Source: Rhizobium sp. RU36D
Lineage (GTDB): Bacteria; Pseudomonadota; Alphaproteobacteria; Rhizobiales; Rhizobiaceae
Length of the DNA stretch: 64,000 bases
Reading direction: 5' to 3'
Assembly (NCBI RefSeq): GCF_900176345.1
Contig: NZ_FWXU01000007.1
Location: 186,001-250,000, forward strand
This document shows, piece after piece, positions 17,055 through 24,552 of this stretch. The position numbers and the translations under genes were made by a program. How positions within the stretch are numbered: the first letter of the stretch is position 1; each line of letters starts with the position of its first letter. The notes under the pieces are model-generated. The model saw only the letters and a program-made list of their open reading frames with translations. It searched no databases and had not been told where the DNA came from.

Positions 17055-17791
17055 GCGGCAAACTCTACGGGCTGGGTCTCGGGCCCGGTGATCCTGAACT
17101 GCTGACCTTGAAGGCGCATCGCATCCTCACATCAGCCCCTGTCATTGCCTATCCGGCGCCTGACACCGGCCCGAGCTTTGCCCGTCGCATCGTGGCGCCC
17201 TACCTGCTCGCGAGCCAGATCGAGGTGCCGATCGTCGTGCCGATGCGCATCGAGCGTTTTCCGGCCCAGGACATTTATGATGCGGCCGCGCGCGAGCTGT
17301 CGAGCCATCTCGATGCCGGGCGTGATGTCGCTGTTCTCTGCGAGGGCGATCCGTTCTTCTACGGCTCGTTCATGTATCTGTTCGAACGCCTGGCAGAGCG
17401 CTATCCGACGGAAGTCGTGCCGGGTGTGTCCTCCGTCATGGCGAGTGCTGCCGCCCTCGGCCGTCCGCTTGCGGCGCGCAATGACGTGCTGTCGGTGGTG
17501 CCGGGGCCTCTTGACGATGCGACAATGCGGGCGCGCATCGACGCGGCGCACGCCATTGTCATCATCAAGGTGGGCCGGCATTTTCATCGTCTTCGGGCCT
17601 TGATCGATGCCATGGGGCTGACAGCCAAGGCCGCCTATGTCGAACGCGTCAGCCTGGATGAGGAACGGCTGCTGCCGCTGGCTGATGTGCCCGGCGATAC
17701 CGCGCCCTATTTTTCCCAGATCCTGATCTACAAGGGGTCTGAGAACTGGCACCTCGGGTCATCGGCCAGCGATAGCCGGGAGCCCGGCTGA
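17051..17791 (+). CDS. cobI: Precorrin-2 C20-methyltransferase
   Basis: 246 aa tetrapyrrole methyltransferase (CobI/CbiL). It adds the C20 methyl group of precorrin-2 to give precorrin-3A. The start GLGLGPGDPELLTLKAHRIL is the GxGxGxPxLLT signature for SAM binding, followed by VAVLCEGDPFFYGSFMY and VVPGVSSVMASAAALGRPL. The length is typical. It overlaps cobL by 4 nt and its TGA shares one base with the ATG of the cbiG-cobJ gene. Confidence 0.95.
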   Translation: MSGKLYGLGLGPGDPELLTLKAHRILTSAPVIAYPAPDTGPSFARRIVAPYLLASQIEVPIVVPMRIERFPAQDIYDAAARELSSHLDAGRDVAVLCEGDPFFYGSFMYLFERLAERYPTEVVPGVSSVMASAAALGRPLAARNDVLSVVPGPLDDATMRARIDAAHAIVIIKVGRHFHRLRALIDAMGLTAKAAYVERVSLDEERLLPLADVPGDTAPYFSQILIYKGSENWHLGSSASDSREPG

Positions 17792-19824
17792 TGACCGGGG
17801 AGCCAAGACCCGCTGTGGTGATACTGTCGGAGGCTGCCCGTGAGACCGGCGAACGCATTGCGCGGGCGCTGGGTGGTGAGCTGCATGGGGCAGCCGCGCG
17901 GGTCGCGGGCGCCGATGTGTCTTTCACCGAGGCCAAAGCGCATCTCCAATCCCTGTTCCTGGCCGGACGCCCTGTCGTGGCCGTCATGGCCTCGGGCGCG
18001 CTGATCCGGATCCTGGCACCCGTTCTTGCCGACAAACACCGGGAGCCGCCGGTGCTTGCGGTGTCTGAGGATGGTTCCTCAGTCGTGCCGCTGCTTGGCG
18101 GCCATCACGGTGCCAACGACCTGGCGCGGCAGATTGCCTCTGAACTTGGCGGCCACGCCGCAATCACCACCGCCGGCGACCTGAAGTTCGGCGTGGCACT
18201 CGACCAGCCGCCTGCGGGTTATGTGCTCGCCAATCCTGGCAATGCCAAGGCTGTGATGGCAGAGCTTGTGGCGGGTGCGGGGGTGCGGCTGACTCTTGGC
18301 GTACCGTGCTCGGATACCCCCCTCTGGCCTGCCGGCCATCTCCCCCTCAAGGGGGGAGATCGGATTGCCGCAGGCGTCTCGACCGTCGCTGTCGGATCTG
18401 GGGATGCCGAACGGGACTCCCAGCCGATCTCCCCCCTTGAGGGGGAGATGGCCGGCAGGCCGGAGGGGGGTATGTCCCGCACGACTGGCTCCCGTGAAAC
18501 CCCAATCGCCGCCTGGCTCCACAATTCAAGACTTCCCTTCGACAAAGAGGCCCGCGTGACGCTGACCGTGACCGATACACAAAAGAAACCTGACGGCCTG
18601 GAGCTGGTCTATCACCCCAAGACGCTGGTGCTAGGCATGGGCTGTGAGCGCCATGCGTCGGCTGAAGAAGCGATTGCGCTGGCCGAACAGGCCTTGCAGA
18701 CGGCCGGATTGGCGCGGGAGAGCCTCGCGGCCGTCGTATCCATCGATCTCAAGGCAGACGAGGCGGCGATCCATGCGGTCGCCCGGCATTTCGGTGTGCC
18801 CGCACGCTTCTTCACCGCCGCCCGGCTGGAGCAGGAGGCGCCGCGGCTCAAGAACCCGTCTGACGTGGTTTTTGCAGAGGTTGGCTGCCATGGCGTGGCC
18901 GAAGGTGCGGCACTGGCTGCGACCGGCGCGTCTGGCGAGCTCGTCGTTGCCAAGATCAAGTCGAAGGGAGCGACGGCGGCGATTGCCCGTGCAGCCGATC
19001 TCGTCGATCCTGACAACATCGGCCGGGCGCGCGGCAAGCTCTTCGTCGTCGGCATCGGGCCGGGCGCCGATCAGTGGCGCTCGCCGGAAGTGTCGCAGAT
19101 GGTCGCCGCCTCCACCGATCTTGTCGGTTACTCGCTTTATCTAGACCTGCTTGGGCCCCTGGCTGAGGGCAAGGTCCGCCATGATTTCGATCTCGGCAAG
19201 GAAGAGGCGCGCGTGGTGCATGCGATGGAACTGGCGGGTGAGGGCAAGGCCGTTTCCCTGGTCTGCTCCGGCGATGCCGGCATCTATGCCATGGCGACCC
19301 TGGTGTTCGAACTGTTCGATAAGGGCGGGATCACCGATGCGGCTAGCAGGATAGAGGTGCAGGTCTCGCCGGGAATATCGGCGCTGCAGGCCGCCGCTGC
19401 CCGTGTCGGCGCGCCGCTCGGCCATGATTTCTGCACGATTTCGCTCTCCGACCTCCTAACCCCCTGGGAGCATATCCAGCGCCGGGTGAAGGCGGCGGGG
19501 GAGGGCGATTTCGTGATCGCCTTCTACAATCCGGTGTCGATGAAGCGTCGCACGCAGCTTGCCTATGCGCGGGACGAACTGGTGAAGCACCGACCGCAGG
19601 ACACACCTGTTATCCTCGCCACCAATCTCGGTCGCGAGGGGGAACTGGTGCGCGTCGTGCCGCTCGGGGAGTTGAATGTCGATGATGTCGACATGCTGAC
19701 GGTCGTGGTGGTCGGCTCGTCCGAGAGCCGAACTGTGCGAACCGGCGATGGCAAGACCTGGGTCTACACGCCGCGCGGCTATTCCGGCAAAGCCGGCAGC
19801 GGAATGAAGGGAAGCGAAGCATGA
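17791..19824 (+). CDS. cobJ: CbiG-CobJ fusion: cobalamin protein CbiG/CobE with precorrin-3B C17-methyltransferase
   Basis: 677 aa in three parts. Residues 1-170 form the CbiG N-terminal and middle region (VVAVMASGALIRILAPVL, LLGGHHGANDLAR); 270-395 is the CbiG C-terminal/CobE domain (LVLGMGCERHASAEEAI, FAEVGCHGVAEGAAL); from about 415 on is CobJ (LFVVGIGPGADQW, CSGDAGIYAM, VSPGISALQAAAARVGAPLGHDF), which methylates C17 during ring contraction. CbiG is the lactone-opening enzyme of the early-cobalt route; CobE in the aerobic route has only the C-terminal domain. An in-frame palindromic repeat encodes residues about 175-228, between the CbiG parts. Confidence 0.93.
   Translation: MTGEPRPAVVILSEAARETGERIARALGGELHGAAARVAGADVSFTEAKAHLQSLFLAGRPVVAVMASGALIRILAPVLADKHREPPVLAVSEDGSSVVPLLGGHHGANDLARQIASELGGHAAITTAGDLKFGVALDQPPAGYVLANPGNAKAVMAELVAGAGVRLTLGVPCSDTPLWPAGHLPLKGGDRIAAGVSTVAVGSGDAERDSQPISPLEGEMAGRPEGGMSRTTGSRETPIAAWLHNSRLPFDKEARVTLTVTDTQKKPDGLELVYHPKTLVLGMGCERHASAEEAIALAEQALQTAGLARESLAAVVSIDLKADEAAIHAVARHFGVPARFFTAARLEQEAPRLKNPSDVVFAEVGCHGVAEGAALAATGASGELVVAKIKSKGATAAIARAADLVDPDNIGRARGKLFVVGIGPGADQWRSPEVSQMVAASTDLVGYSLYLDLLGPLAEGKVRHDFDLGKEEARVVHAMELAGEGKAVSLVCSGDAGIYAMATLVFELFDKGGITDAASRIEVQVSPGISALQAAAARVGAPLGHDFCTISLSDLLTPWEHIQRRVKAAGEGDFVIAFYNPVSMKRRTQLAYARDELVKHRPQDTPVILATNLGREGELVRVVPLGELNVDDVDMLTVVVVGSSESRTVRTGDGKTWVYTPRGYSGKAGSGMKGSEA
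18314..18473. repeat. ~160-bp palindromic repeat element inside the cbiG-cobJ gene
   Basis: Arms of 50 bp (18314-18363 and 18424-18473) are reverse complements with a single mismatch and flank a 60-bp spacer. The left arm starts ATACCCCCCTCTGGCC and contains CATCTCCCCCTCAAGGGG. It is the same family and the same length class as the element in cobN, and it too keeps the reading frame open, adding about 53 residues between two domains. Confidence 0.88.
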
Positions 19825-20609
19825 CCGTCTATTTCATTGGTGCGGGGCCGGGCGCCCCCGATCTCATCACTGTTCGCGGACTGAGGCTGATCGAGCGCTG
19901 CCCGGTCTGCCTTTACGCCGGGTCGCTGGTGCCGGAGGAAATCGTCAAGGCGGCTCCGGAAGGTGCCATCGTCAAGGATACGGCGCCGATGCATCTCGAT
20001 GAGATCGTCGCAGACATTCAAGCGGCCCATGCCCGCGGCGAGGACGTGGCGCGCGTGCATTCGGGCGATCCCTCGATCTATGGCGCCATTGCCGAGCAGA
20101 TGCGCCGGCTCGACGCGCTTGATATTCCCTATGACGTCGTGCCCGGCGTGCCGGCCTTCGCGGCCACGGCGGCGCGGCTGAAGACAGAACTGACCCTTCC
20201 CGAAATCGCCCAGACCGTCATCGTCACCCGCACCGAGATGAAGGCGTCGTCGATGCCGGAGTTCGAGACGCTGGACATCCTGGGCAAGTCCCGCGCGACG
20301 CTCGCCATTCACCTTTCGATCCGGAACCTCACCCATATTCGCGACACGCTGACCCCCTATTATGGCGAGGATTGCCCCGTCATCATCGCCTATCGCTCGA
20401 CCTGGCCGGACGAACTCTTCATCCGCACGACATTGAAGGGCATGGCGGAGGAGGTGCGCAAGGCCAAGATCACCCGCACGGCGCTGATCATGCTCGGCAA
20501 GGTTTTTGGGTCGGTCGAGTTTCGCGACAGCGATCTCTATAATGCCGATTTTACCCACGTGCTCAGAAATGCTGGCAAGAAGGCGAAGAAGGCCAAGGCG
20601 GCCGGATAG
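19821..20609 (+). CDS. cobM: Precorrin-4 C11-methyltransferase
   Basis: 262 aa tetrapyrrole methyltransferase (CobM/CbiF) that methylates precorrin-4 at C11. It begins VYFIGAGPGAPDLITVRGL with the SAM-binding GxGxPxL motif; VARVHSGDPSIYGAIAEQ and YDVVPGVPAFAATAARL are the other family blocks, along with VIVTRTEMKASSMPE. It overlaps the cobJ stop by 4 nt. A lysine/alanine-rich tail (KKAKKAKAAG) ends the protein. A GFA-family gene follows after 54 bp. Confidence 0.95.
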   Translation: MTVYFIGAGPGAPDLITVRGLRLIERCPVCLYAGSLVPEEIVKAAPEGAIVKDTAPMHLDEIVADIQAAHARGEDVARVHSGDPSIYGAIAEQMRRLDALDIPYDVVPGVPAFAATAARLKTELTLPEIAQTVIVTRTEMKASSMPEFETLDILGKSRATLAIHLSIRNLTHIRDTLTPYYGEDCPVIIAYRSTWPDELFIRTTLKGMAEEVRKAKITRTALIMLGKVFGSVEFRDSDLYNADFTHVLRNAGKKAKKAKAAG

Positions 20610-20663
20610 GCGGTTGCGTCCCATGACGCAGGGGCTATTGTGCCTGATGATCGGAGGGGACAG

Positions 20664-21122
20664 ATGAACGACGTTGCGAGCATCCGGGAGGGCGCCTGCC
20701 GTTGCGGGCAATTGCGGCTGAAAGCCCATGGCGCACCGCTGATCACCATGGCCTGCCACTGCGAGGGCTGCCGGAAGATGACCGCGAGCGCCTTCTCGCT
20801 CAGCGCGCTCTACCCGCAGGATGCCGTGGAGGTCTCCGGCCTGGAGCCCGTGATCGGGGGCATGCATAGCGAGTTGCATCACTATTTCTGTCCCTATTGC
20901 CTCAGCTGGGTGTTTACACGCGCCGAGATGATGGGACCCTTCGTCAATGTCAGGGCGACGATGCTTGATGGTGCAGACGATCTGGCGCCGTTCATCGAAA
21001 CCTGCGTGGCGGAAAAGCTGTCGTGGGTGACGACGCCGGCCGTCCACAGCTTCGAGGTCTTTCCACCGATGGAGCGCTTTCCGGAGCTTATGGCGCAATA
21101 CGCGACGTCGCGTCAGGCCTGA
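20664..21122 (+). CDS. GFA/CENP-V domain protein
   Basis: 152 aa, second GFA-family protein in the window. Zinc-ligand cysteines appear as CRCGQLRL, CHCEGCRKM and CPYC. The ATG at 20664 has CGGAGGGG 4-10 nt upstream and is preferred to an upstream GTG. It follows cobM on the same strand and may be cotranscribed with the cob genes, although the 54-bp gap leaves this open. No catalytic role can be assigned from sequence. Confidence 0.8.
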   Translation: MNDVASIREGACRCGQLRLKAHGAPLITMACHCEGCRKMTASAFSLSALYPQDAVEVSGLEPVIGGMHSELHHYFCPYCLSWVFTRAEMMGPFVNVRATMLDGADDLAPFIETCVAEKLSWVTTPAVHSFEVFPPMERFPELMAQYATSRQA

Positions 21123-21248
21123 CACGGTGCCTTCGCGGTATTGCCTGCGCCTGTCGTTTCGCGGCTTGAATGGTCCAGTTCGCTGGGATAAGCCGGAGGT
21201 CGGCGCGACGGCGCCATCGCGTTTCTCTTAGCACCCTGGCGGCTTCCC

Positions 21249-22208
21249 ATGCACAAAGTCATTTATGATACCGATCCTGGCGTCGACGATGCCATGGCAT
21301 TGCTCTTTCTGCATCACCATGCAGAGATCGACCTGATCGGCATCACCACCGTTTTCGGCAATGCGCTGATCGAGACGACGACGCGCAATGCGCTGTTCCT
21401 GAAGCGGGAATGGAAGATCGATGCGCCTGTCGCGCGGGGTGCGGGGGAAACCTTCATTCCGCACCGCGTTAGCCATGCGCCACCAACCTCGATCCATGGC
21501 GATGACGGCCTGGGCAATATCGGCGTGCCGGAGCAGGTTGATGTGCCGCTTGATCCGCGCCCGGCCCATCGCTTCATTGTCGAAGCGATCCGCGCCAATC
21601 CGGGCGAGGTGACCCTGGTGGCCGTCGGTCGCATGACGAACCTTGCCAATGCGCTCAAGGAAGACCCCGAGATCGTCAAGCTGGTGAAGCAGGTCGTCAT
21701 CATGGGCGGTGCGTTCCATACCAGCGGTAATGTCACGCCGGCGGCCGAGGCCAACATCCATGGCGACCCTGAGGCGGCCGACATGGTGTTTACCGCCTCA
21801 TGGCCCGTCGTGGTGGTCGGCCTCGACGTGACGATGCAGACCGTGATGACCCGCCAAGCGCTGGCCGATATCCGCGACGCGGCCGGCAGCCGCGCCCAGT
21901 TGTTGTTCGATCTGTCGCAGTTCTACATCAAATTCTACGAAAGCCGCGTGCCGGATGGCATGGTGATCCATGACAGCTGTGCGGCCGTCTATGTCGTGGC
22001 TCCCGAGCTGTTTACGACCCGCAAGGGATCGATCCGCGTTGTGTGCGGCGGCATTGCGGATGGCATGACCGTGCAGAAGCCGGAAGGGCGCGGATTTGGT
22101 CCCTCGGATTGGGATGGCCTGCCCTCCCAGACCATCTGCACTGGCATTGACGCCCCCGCTGTTCTGAAGATCATCCACGACACCATCGTCAGTGTTCGAG
22201 AAGACTGA
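21249..22208 (+). CDS. Inosine-uridine preferring nucleoside hydrolase
   Basis: 319 aa. Nucleoside hydrolase of the IunH/RihA family, which cleaves the N-glycosidic bond of ribonucleosides. The N-terminal Ca2+-binding aspartate cluster YDTDPGVDDAMAL (residues 5-17) is diagnostic; EANIHGDPEAADMVF and the late MVIHDSCAAVYVVAPELF (active-site D and family histidine region) agree. It is a single gene, ended by a perfect hairpin at 22225-22254. Substrate preference is not predictable from sequence. Confidence 0.92.
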   Translation: MHKVIYDTDPGVDDAMALLFLHHHAEIDLIGITTVFGNALIETTTRNALFLKREWKIDAPVARGAGETFIPHRVSHAPPTSIHGDDGLGNIGVPEQVDVPLDPRPAHRFIVEAIRANPGEVTLVAVGRMTNLANALKEDPEIVKLVKQVVIMGGAFHTSGNVTPAAEANIHGDPEAADMVFTASWPVVVVGLDVTMQTVMTRQALADIRDAAGSRAQLLFDLSQFYIKFYESRVPDGMVIHDSCAAVYVVAPELFTTRKGSIRVVCGGIADGMTVQKPEGRGFGPSDWDGLPSQTICTGIDAPAVLKIIHDTIVSVRED

Positions 22209-22224
22209 TGTTCCAATTGAGGTG

Positions 22225-22254
22225 TAACGGGCCGACACGGTTATCGGCCCGTTA
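22225..22254 (+). terminator. Hairpin terminator after the nucleoside hydrolase gene
   Basis: TAACGGGCCGA and TCGGCCCGTTA form a perfect 11-bp stem with an 8-nt loop, 17 bp after the stop codon. There is no clear T-run directly after it, so it could act as a processing or retroregulatory hairpin as well. Confidence 0.6.
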
Positions 22255-22314
22255 ACCATCATCAAAAAATTAGAGATCTATAAAATTCGGTAAGGTCCTA
22301 TTAAGGCGTAGCCA

Positions 22315-22337
22315 TGTACCCCTGTACCGGGGGTACA
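22315..22337 (+). promoter_or_regulatory. Inverted repeat in the cheD upstream region
   Basis: TGTACCCC and GGGGTACA form an 8-bp palindrome with a 7-nt centre, 21 bp before the cheD ATG. Copies of AGAGATCT lie on both sides (around 22274 and 22343). It could be an operator or a leader hairpin; no regulator is identified. Confidence 0.3.
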
Positions 22338-22358
22338 ACTATAGAGATCTGAAAAACC

Positions 22359-22907
22359 ATGACAATTTCGTGGAAGACTGTACCACCGAGCGAGGCCGTT
22401 GAGGCGGTCCGGCGCGTCGTGATCAGTCAAGGCGAGTATTACGTCACGAAAGATCCCAGCGTCATGATCTCGACTGTTCTTGGATCTTGTGTCGCCGCCT
22501 GCATCCGCGATCCCAAGGCCGGCGTGGGAGGCATGAACCATTTTGTCCTGCCCACTCCGATGGGACAACGCGCAGAGGCCGGCGACCAATCCCGCTATGG
22601 CTGCTTCCTGATGGAGCGGCTGATCGATCAGCTTGTGGCCCGGGGGGCGTCTCCCAAGCGCATGGAAGCCAAGATATTCGGTGGCGCGAGCTCACTGACC
22701 TGTCGATCCACCGTGGGGGAGCGAAACATCGAGTTCGCAACCGAATTTCTGACCACCAGGGGCATCACGATAGTCGAGTCCTTCGTCGGTGGGGCCCTGG
22801 GCTGCCGGCTGGAATACTGGCCGGTCTCGGGAAAATCGATGGCCACGATCATGAATACCGCAGTTGAGCCGCCGCCGGCGAAATCGGCCTCGGGTCATCG
22901 GCGCTGA
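22359..22907 (+). CDS. cheD: Chemoreceptor glutamine deamidase CheD
   Basis: 182 aa. CheD deamidates specific glutamines on methyl-accepting chemotaxis proteins and can interact with CheC-type phosphatases. The catalytic Cys-His-Thr pattern is visible: STVLGSCVAAC (Cys), GGMNHFVLP (His) and the downstream Thr region in SSLTCRSTVGERN. The length is typical. It is not accompanied by other che genes here, whereas in many rhizobia cheD lies at the end of the main chemotaxis operon. The start ATG has only a weak RBS. Confidence 0.93.
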   Translation: MTISWKTVPPSEAVEAVRRVVISQGEYYVTKDPSVMISTVLGSCVAACIRDPKAGVGGMNHFVLPTPMGQRAEAGDQSRYGCFLMERLIDQLVARGASPKRMEAKIFGGASSLTCRSTVGERNIEFATEFLTTRGITIVESFVGGALGCRLEYWPVSGKSMATIMNTAVEPPPAKSASGHRR

Positions 22908-23014
22908 AGGCATCGCAGCCAGATCCTCCTAACCCATCACCATGTTGCTCCTGATCATATTGAGCGGGGATGCTTGCAGCGCGTCGCCTTTCGCAAGCAT
23001 GCGCGTAGAAAATC

Positions 23015-23072
23015 ATTCACCCATATGGTTGACTATTGTCGGAACTTTCGATATTCAACCAATAGGGTGAAT
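23015..23072 (+). promoter_or_regulatory. Double operator, probably for the adjacent ArsR-type regulator
   Basis: Two mirror-image sites lie directly before the arsR start: ATTCACCC-ATAT-GGTTGA (23015-23032) and TCAACC-AATA-GGGTGAAT (23055-23072). Each is itself an imperfect palindrome of the TCAaCC-N4-GGTTGA kind, and the two are exact inverted copies in all 14 fixed positions. The right copy ends 2 bp before the ATG. This fits autorepression by the ArsR-family protein. Confidence 0.6.
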
Positions 23073-23074
23073 GA

Positions 23075-23410
23075 ATGGACGACGACGATCTGTCACGTAT
23101 CTTGAAGGCTGCTGGAGATACGACGCGCCGGCACATCCTGACGCTGCTCGTTCAAGAGGGCGCGTTGAGAGTGACCGCACTCGCCGCACATTTCGACATG
23201 TCGCTGAACTCCGTTTCCAAGCATATCAAGGTGCTGGAGGAGGCAGGGCTGGTCACCCGCCGGACTGTGGGGCGCGAGCATTTCATCGCCGCGGAGCTTG
23301 AACCACTCAAGCTCACGGAGACCTGGTTCACGCAGCTGAAGTCCATCTGGGAATTGCGCCTGGCGGCGCTCGAACACGTACTCGTGACAGGGGAAAATGA
23401 AGATGAGTGA
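23075..23410 (+). CDS. ArsR-family transcriptional regulator
   Basis: 111 aa winged-helix repressor. The helix-turn-helix is clear in VTALAAHFDMSLNSVSKHIK followed by VLEEAGLVTRR and the wing TVGREHFIAAE. No metal-binding cysteine pair is present, which places it in the non-metal ArsR group that is usually paired with an SRPBCC gene. The coding region overlaps the SRPBCC gene by 14 nt, so the two form an operon, and a double operator lies immediately upstream. Confidence 0.9.
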   Translation: MDDDDLSRILKAAGDTTRRHILTLLVQEGALRVTALAAHFDMSLNSVSKHIKVLEEAGLVTRRTVGREHFIAAELEPLKLTETWFTQLKSIWELRLAALEHVLVTGENEDE

Positions 23411-23837
23411 ACTGGAACTGACAGTGAGCCGTACCATACCAGCATCGCGCGAGAAGGTCTTCAATGCCTGGCTTTCGCCTGACCTGATGGCGAAGTTCAT
23501 GCGGCCGCCAAGCGGCGAGAGCGCCGTATCGCGCGTGGCGAACGATCCGGTGAAGGGCGGCCGTTTTTCGATCGTGATGGTCATGCCGGACAAGGAGGTG
23601 GCCCATGCCGGAACCTATCTGGCGATCGACCCCCACAGTCATCTGTCGTTCACCTGGGAGTCGCCCTTGTCGCTTGATGATAGCGTCGTGACGATCGATT
23701 TCGCAGAGCCGAGAGCTGGCGTGACCGATATCACCCTGAGGCATGTGAAGTTCCGCAGCGAACAGGCCAGGGACGGCCATCGCCGGGGCTGGAGCGCGAT
23801 CATCGAGAACTGTGCCGGTCTCCTGGAACTGGCTTGA
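23397..23837 (+). CDS. SRPBCC (AHSA1/START-like) domain protein
   Basis: 146 aa. The AHSA1-type SRPBCC fold binds hydrophobic ligands. Family features: the start LELTVSRTIPASREKVFNAW, then PDLMAKFMRPP, LSFTWESP and the C-terminal HRRGWSAIIENCAGLLE. The ATG at 23397 lies within the end of arsR; an ATG at 23403 is possible. ArsR-SRPBCC pairs are common in proteobacteria, where the regulator often controls the partner gene. The ligand is unknown. It ends before a strong palindrome at 23845-23870. Confidence 0.88.
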   Translation: MKMSELELTVSRTIPASREKVFNAWLSPDLMAKFMRPPSGESAVSRVANDPVKGGRFSIVMVMPDKEVAHAGTYLAIDPHSHLSFTWESPLSLDDSVVTIDFAEPRAGVTDITLRHVKFRSEQARDGHRRGWSAIIENCAGLLELA

Positions 23838-23844
23838 CCCTCAC

Positions 23845-23870
23845 GACGGCTGCCGGTTCCGGCAGCCGTC
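23845..23870. terminator. Bidirectional hairpin between the SRPBCC gene and cobK
   Basis: GACGGCTGCCGG and CCGGCAGCCGTC are a perfect 12-bp inverted repeat around TT. It lies between two convergent genes and reaches into the cobK stop codon, so it could end transcription from both sides. T-runs are absent on both sides. Confidence 0.5.
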
Positions 23871-24552
23871 AGCCTGCCCTTTCCACCATGATCACGGGCA
23901 GGCCAAGACTTCTGGCTGCGGCGATCTTGCCGTAGCCCGCTGGGCCGCCGGAGTTTCGGCAGACCAGATGGGTAATGGCATGAGCCATGAGGAGGGCGCA
24001 TTCCTCCTCCTCGTCCGACGGCTTGCCCAGCACCAGTTCGGCGCTGGCGAAGGGTAAGGGGCTGGCCGGCGGATCGATCATGCGGATCACGAAATGGCAA
24101 TCCGTTCGTCCCGTGAAAGCATCAAGATACTGGCGTCCCAGGGCCAGGAACACCCTCGCGCCCCCTGGCAGCGCCCTCGCGGCCTGCGTCAGATCCTGGA
24201 CCGACGTCCAGTGGTCATCCCCGCGGGGCTCCCAGCGCGGTCTCTGAAGTGCCTTTAGAGGCACACCAGTGCTATCGCAGGCAAGCTGCGCGTTTTGTGA
24301 AATCCGCGAGGCGAACGGGTGCGTCGCGTCAATGACGAGGGATATGTGGTTTTCCAGGAGATAGCGCGCCAGGCCTTCGCTGCCGCCAAAACCGCCGATC
24401 CGCACCTCGCCCGGAGGCAGCACGGGCTCGACCGTCCGCCCAGCAAGAGAAGATATGACCTGCTTTCCCTCCGCGATCAGACGGGCCGCCATCGCCGTGG
24501 CTTCTGCCGTTCCGCCGAGGATGAGGATTCGCTCGTGGTTCTCACGGGGCAT
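23869..24552 (-). CDS. cobK: Precorrin-6A reductase CobK
   Basis: 227 aa. CobK/CbiJ reduces precorrin-6A to precorrin-6B with NADPH. The start RILILGGTAEATAMAARL is the nucleotide-binding signature; VIDATHPFASRISQNA and VCRNSGGPAGYGKIAAARSLGLPVIMVER are the family blocks. It stops right after MVERAG, about 20-30 residues earlier than usual homologues, with the palindrome 23845-23870 at the stop. The active segments appear complete. The 5-prime end overlaps the cbiD stop by 11 nt, so cbiD-cobK form one minus-strand operon. Confidence 0.92.
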   Translation of the reverse strand: MPRENHERILILGGTAEATAMAARLIAEGKQVISSLAGRTVEPVLPPGEVRIGGFGGSEGLARYLLENHISLVIDATHPFASRISQNAQLACDSTGVPLKALQRPRWEPRGDDHWTSVQDLTQAARALPGGARVFLALGRQYLDAFTGRTDCHFVIRMIDPPASPLPFASAELVLGKPSDEEEECALLMAHAITHLVCRNSGGPAGYGKIAAARSLGLPVIMVERAG

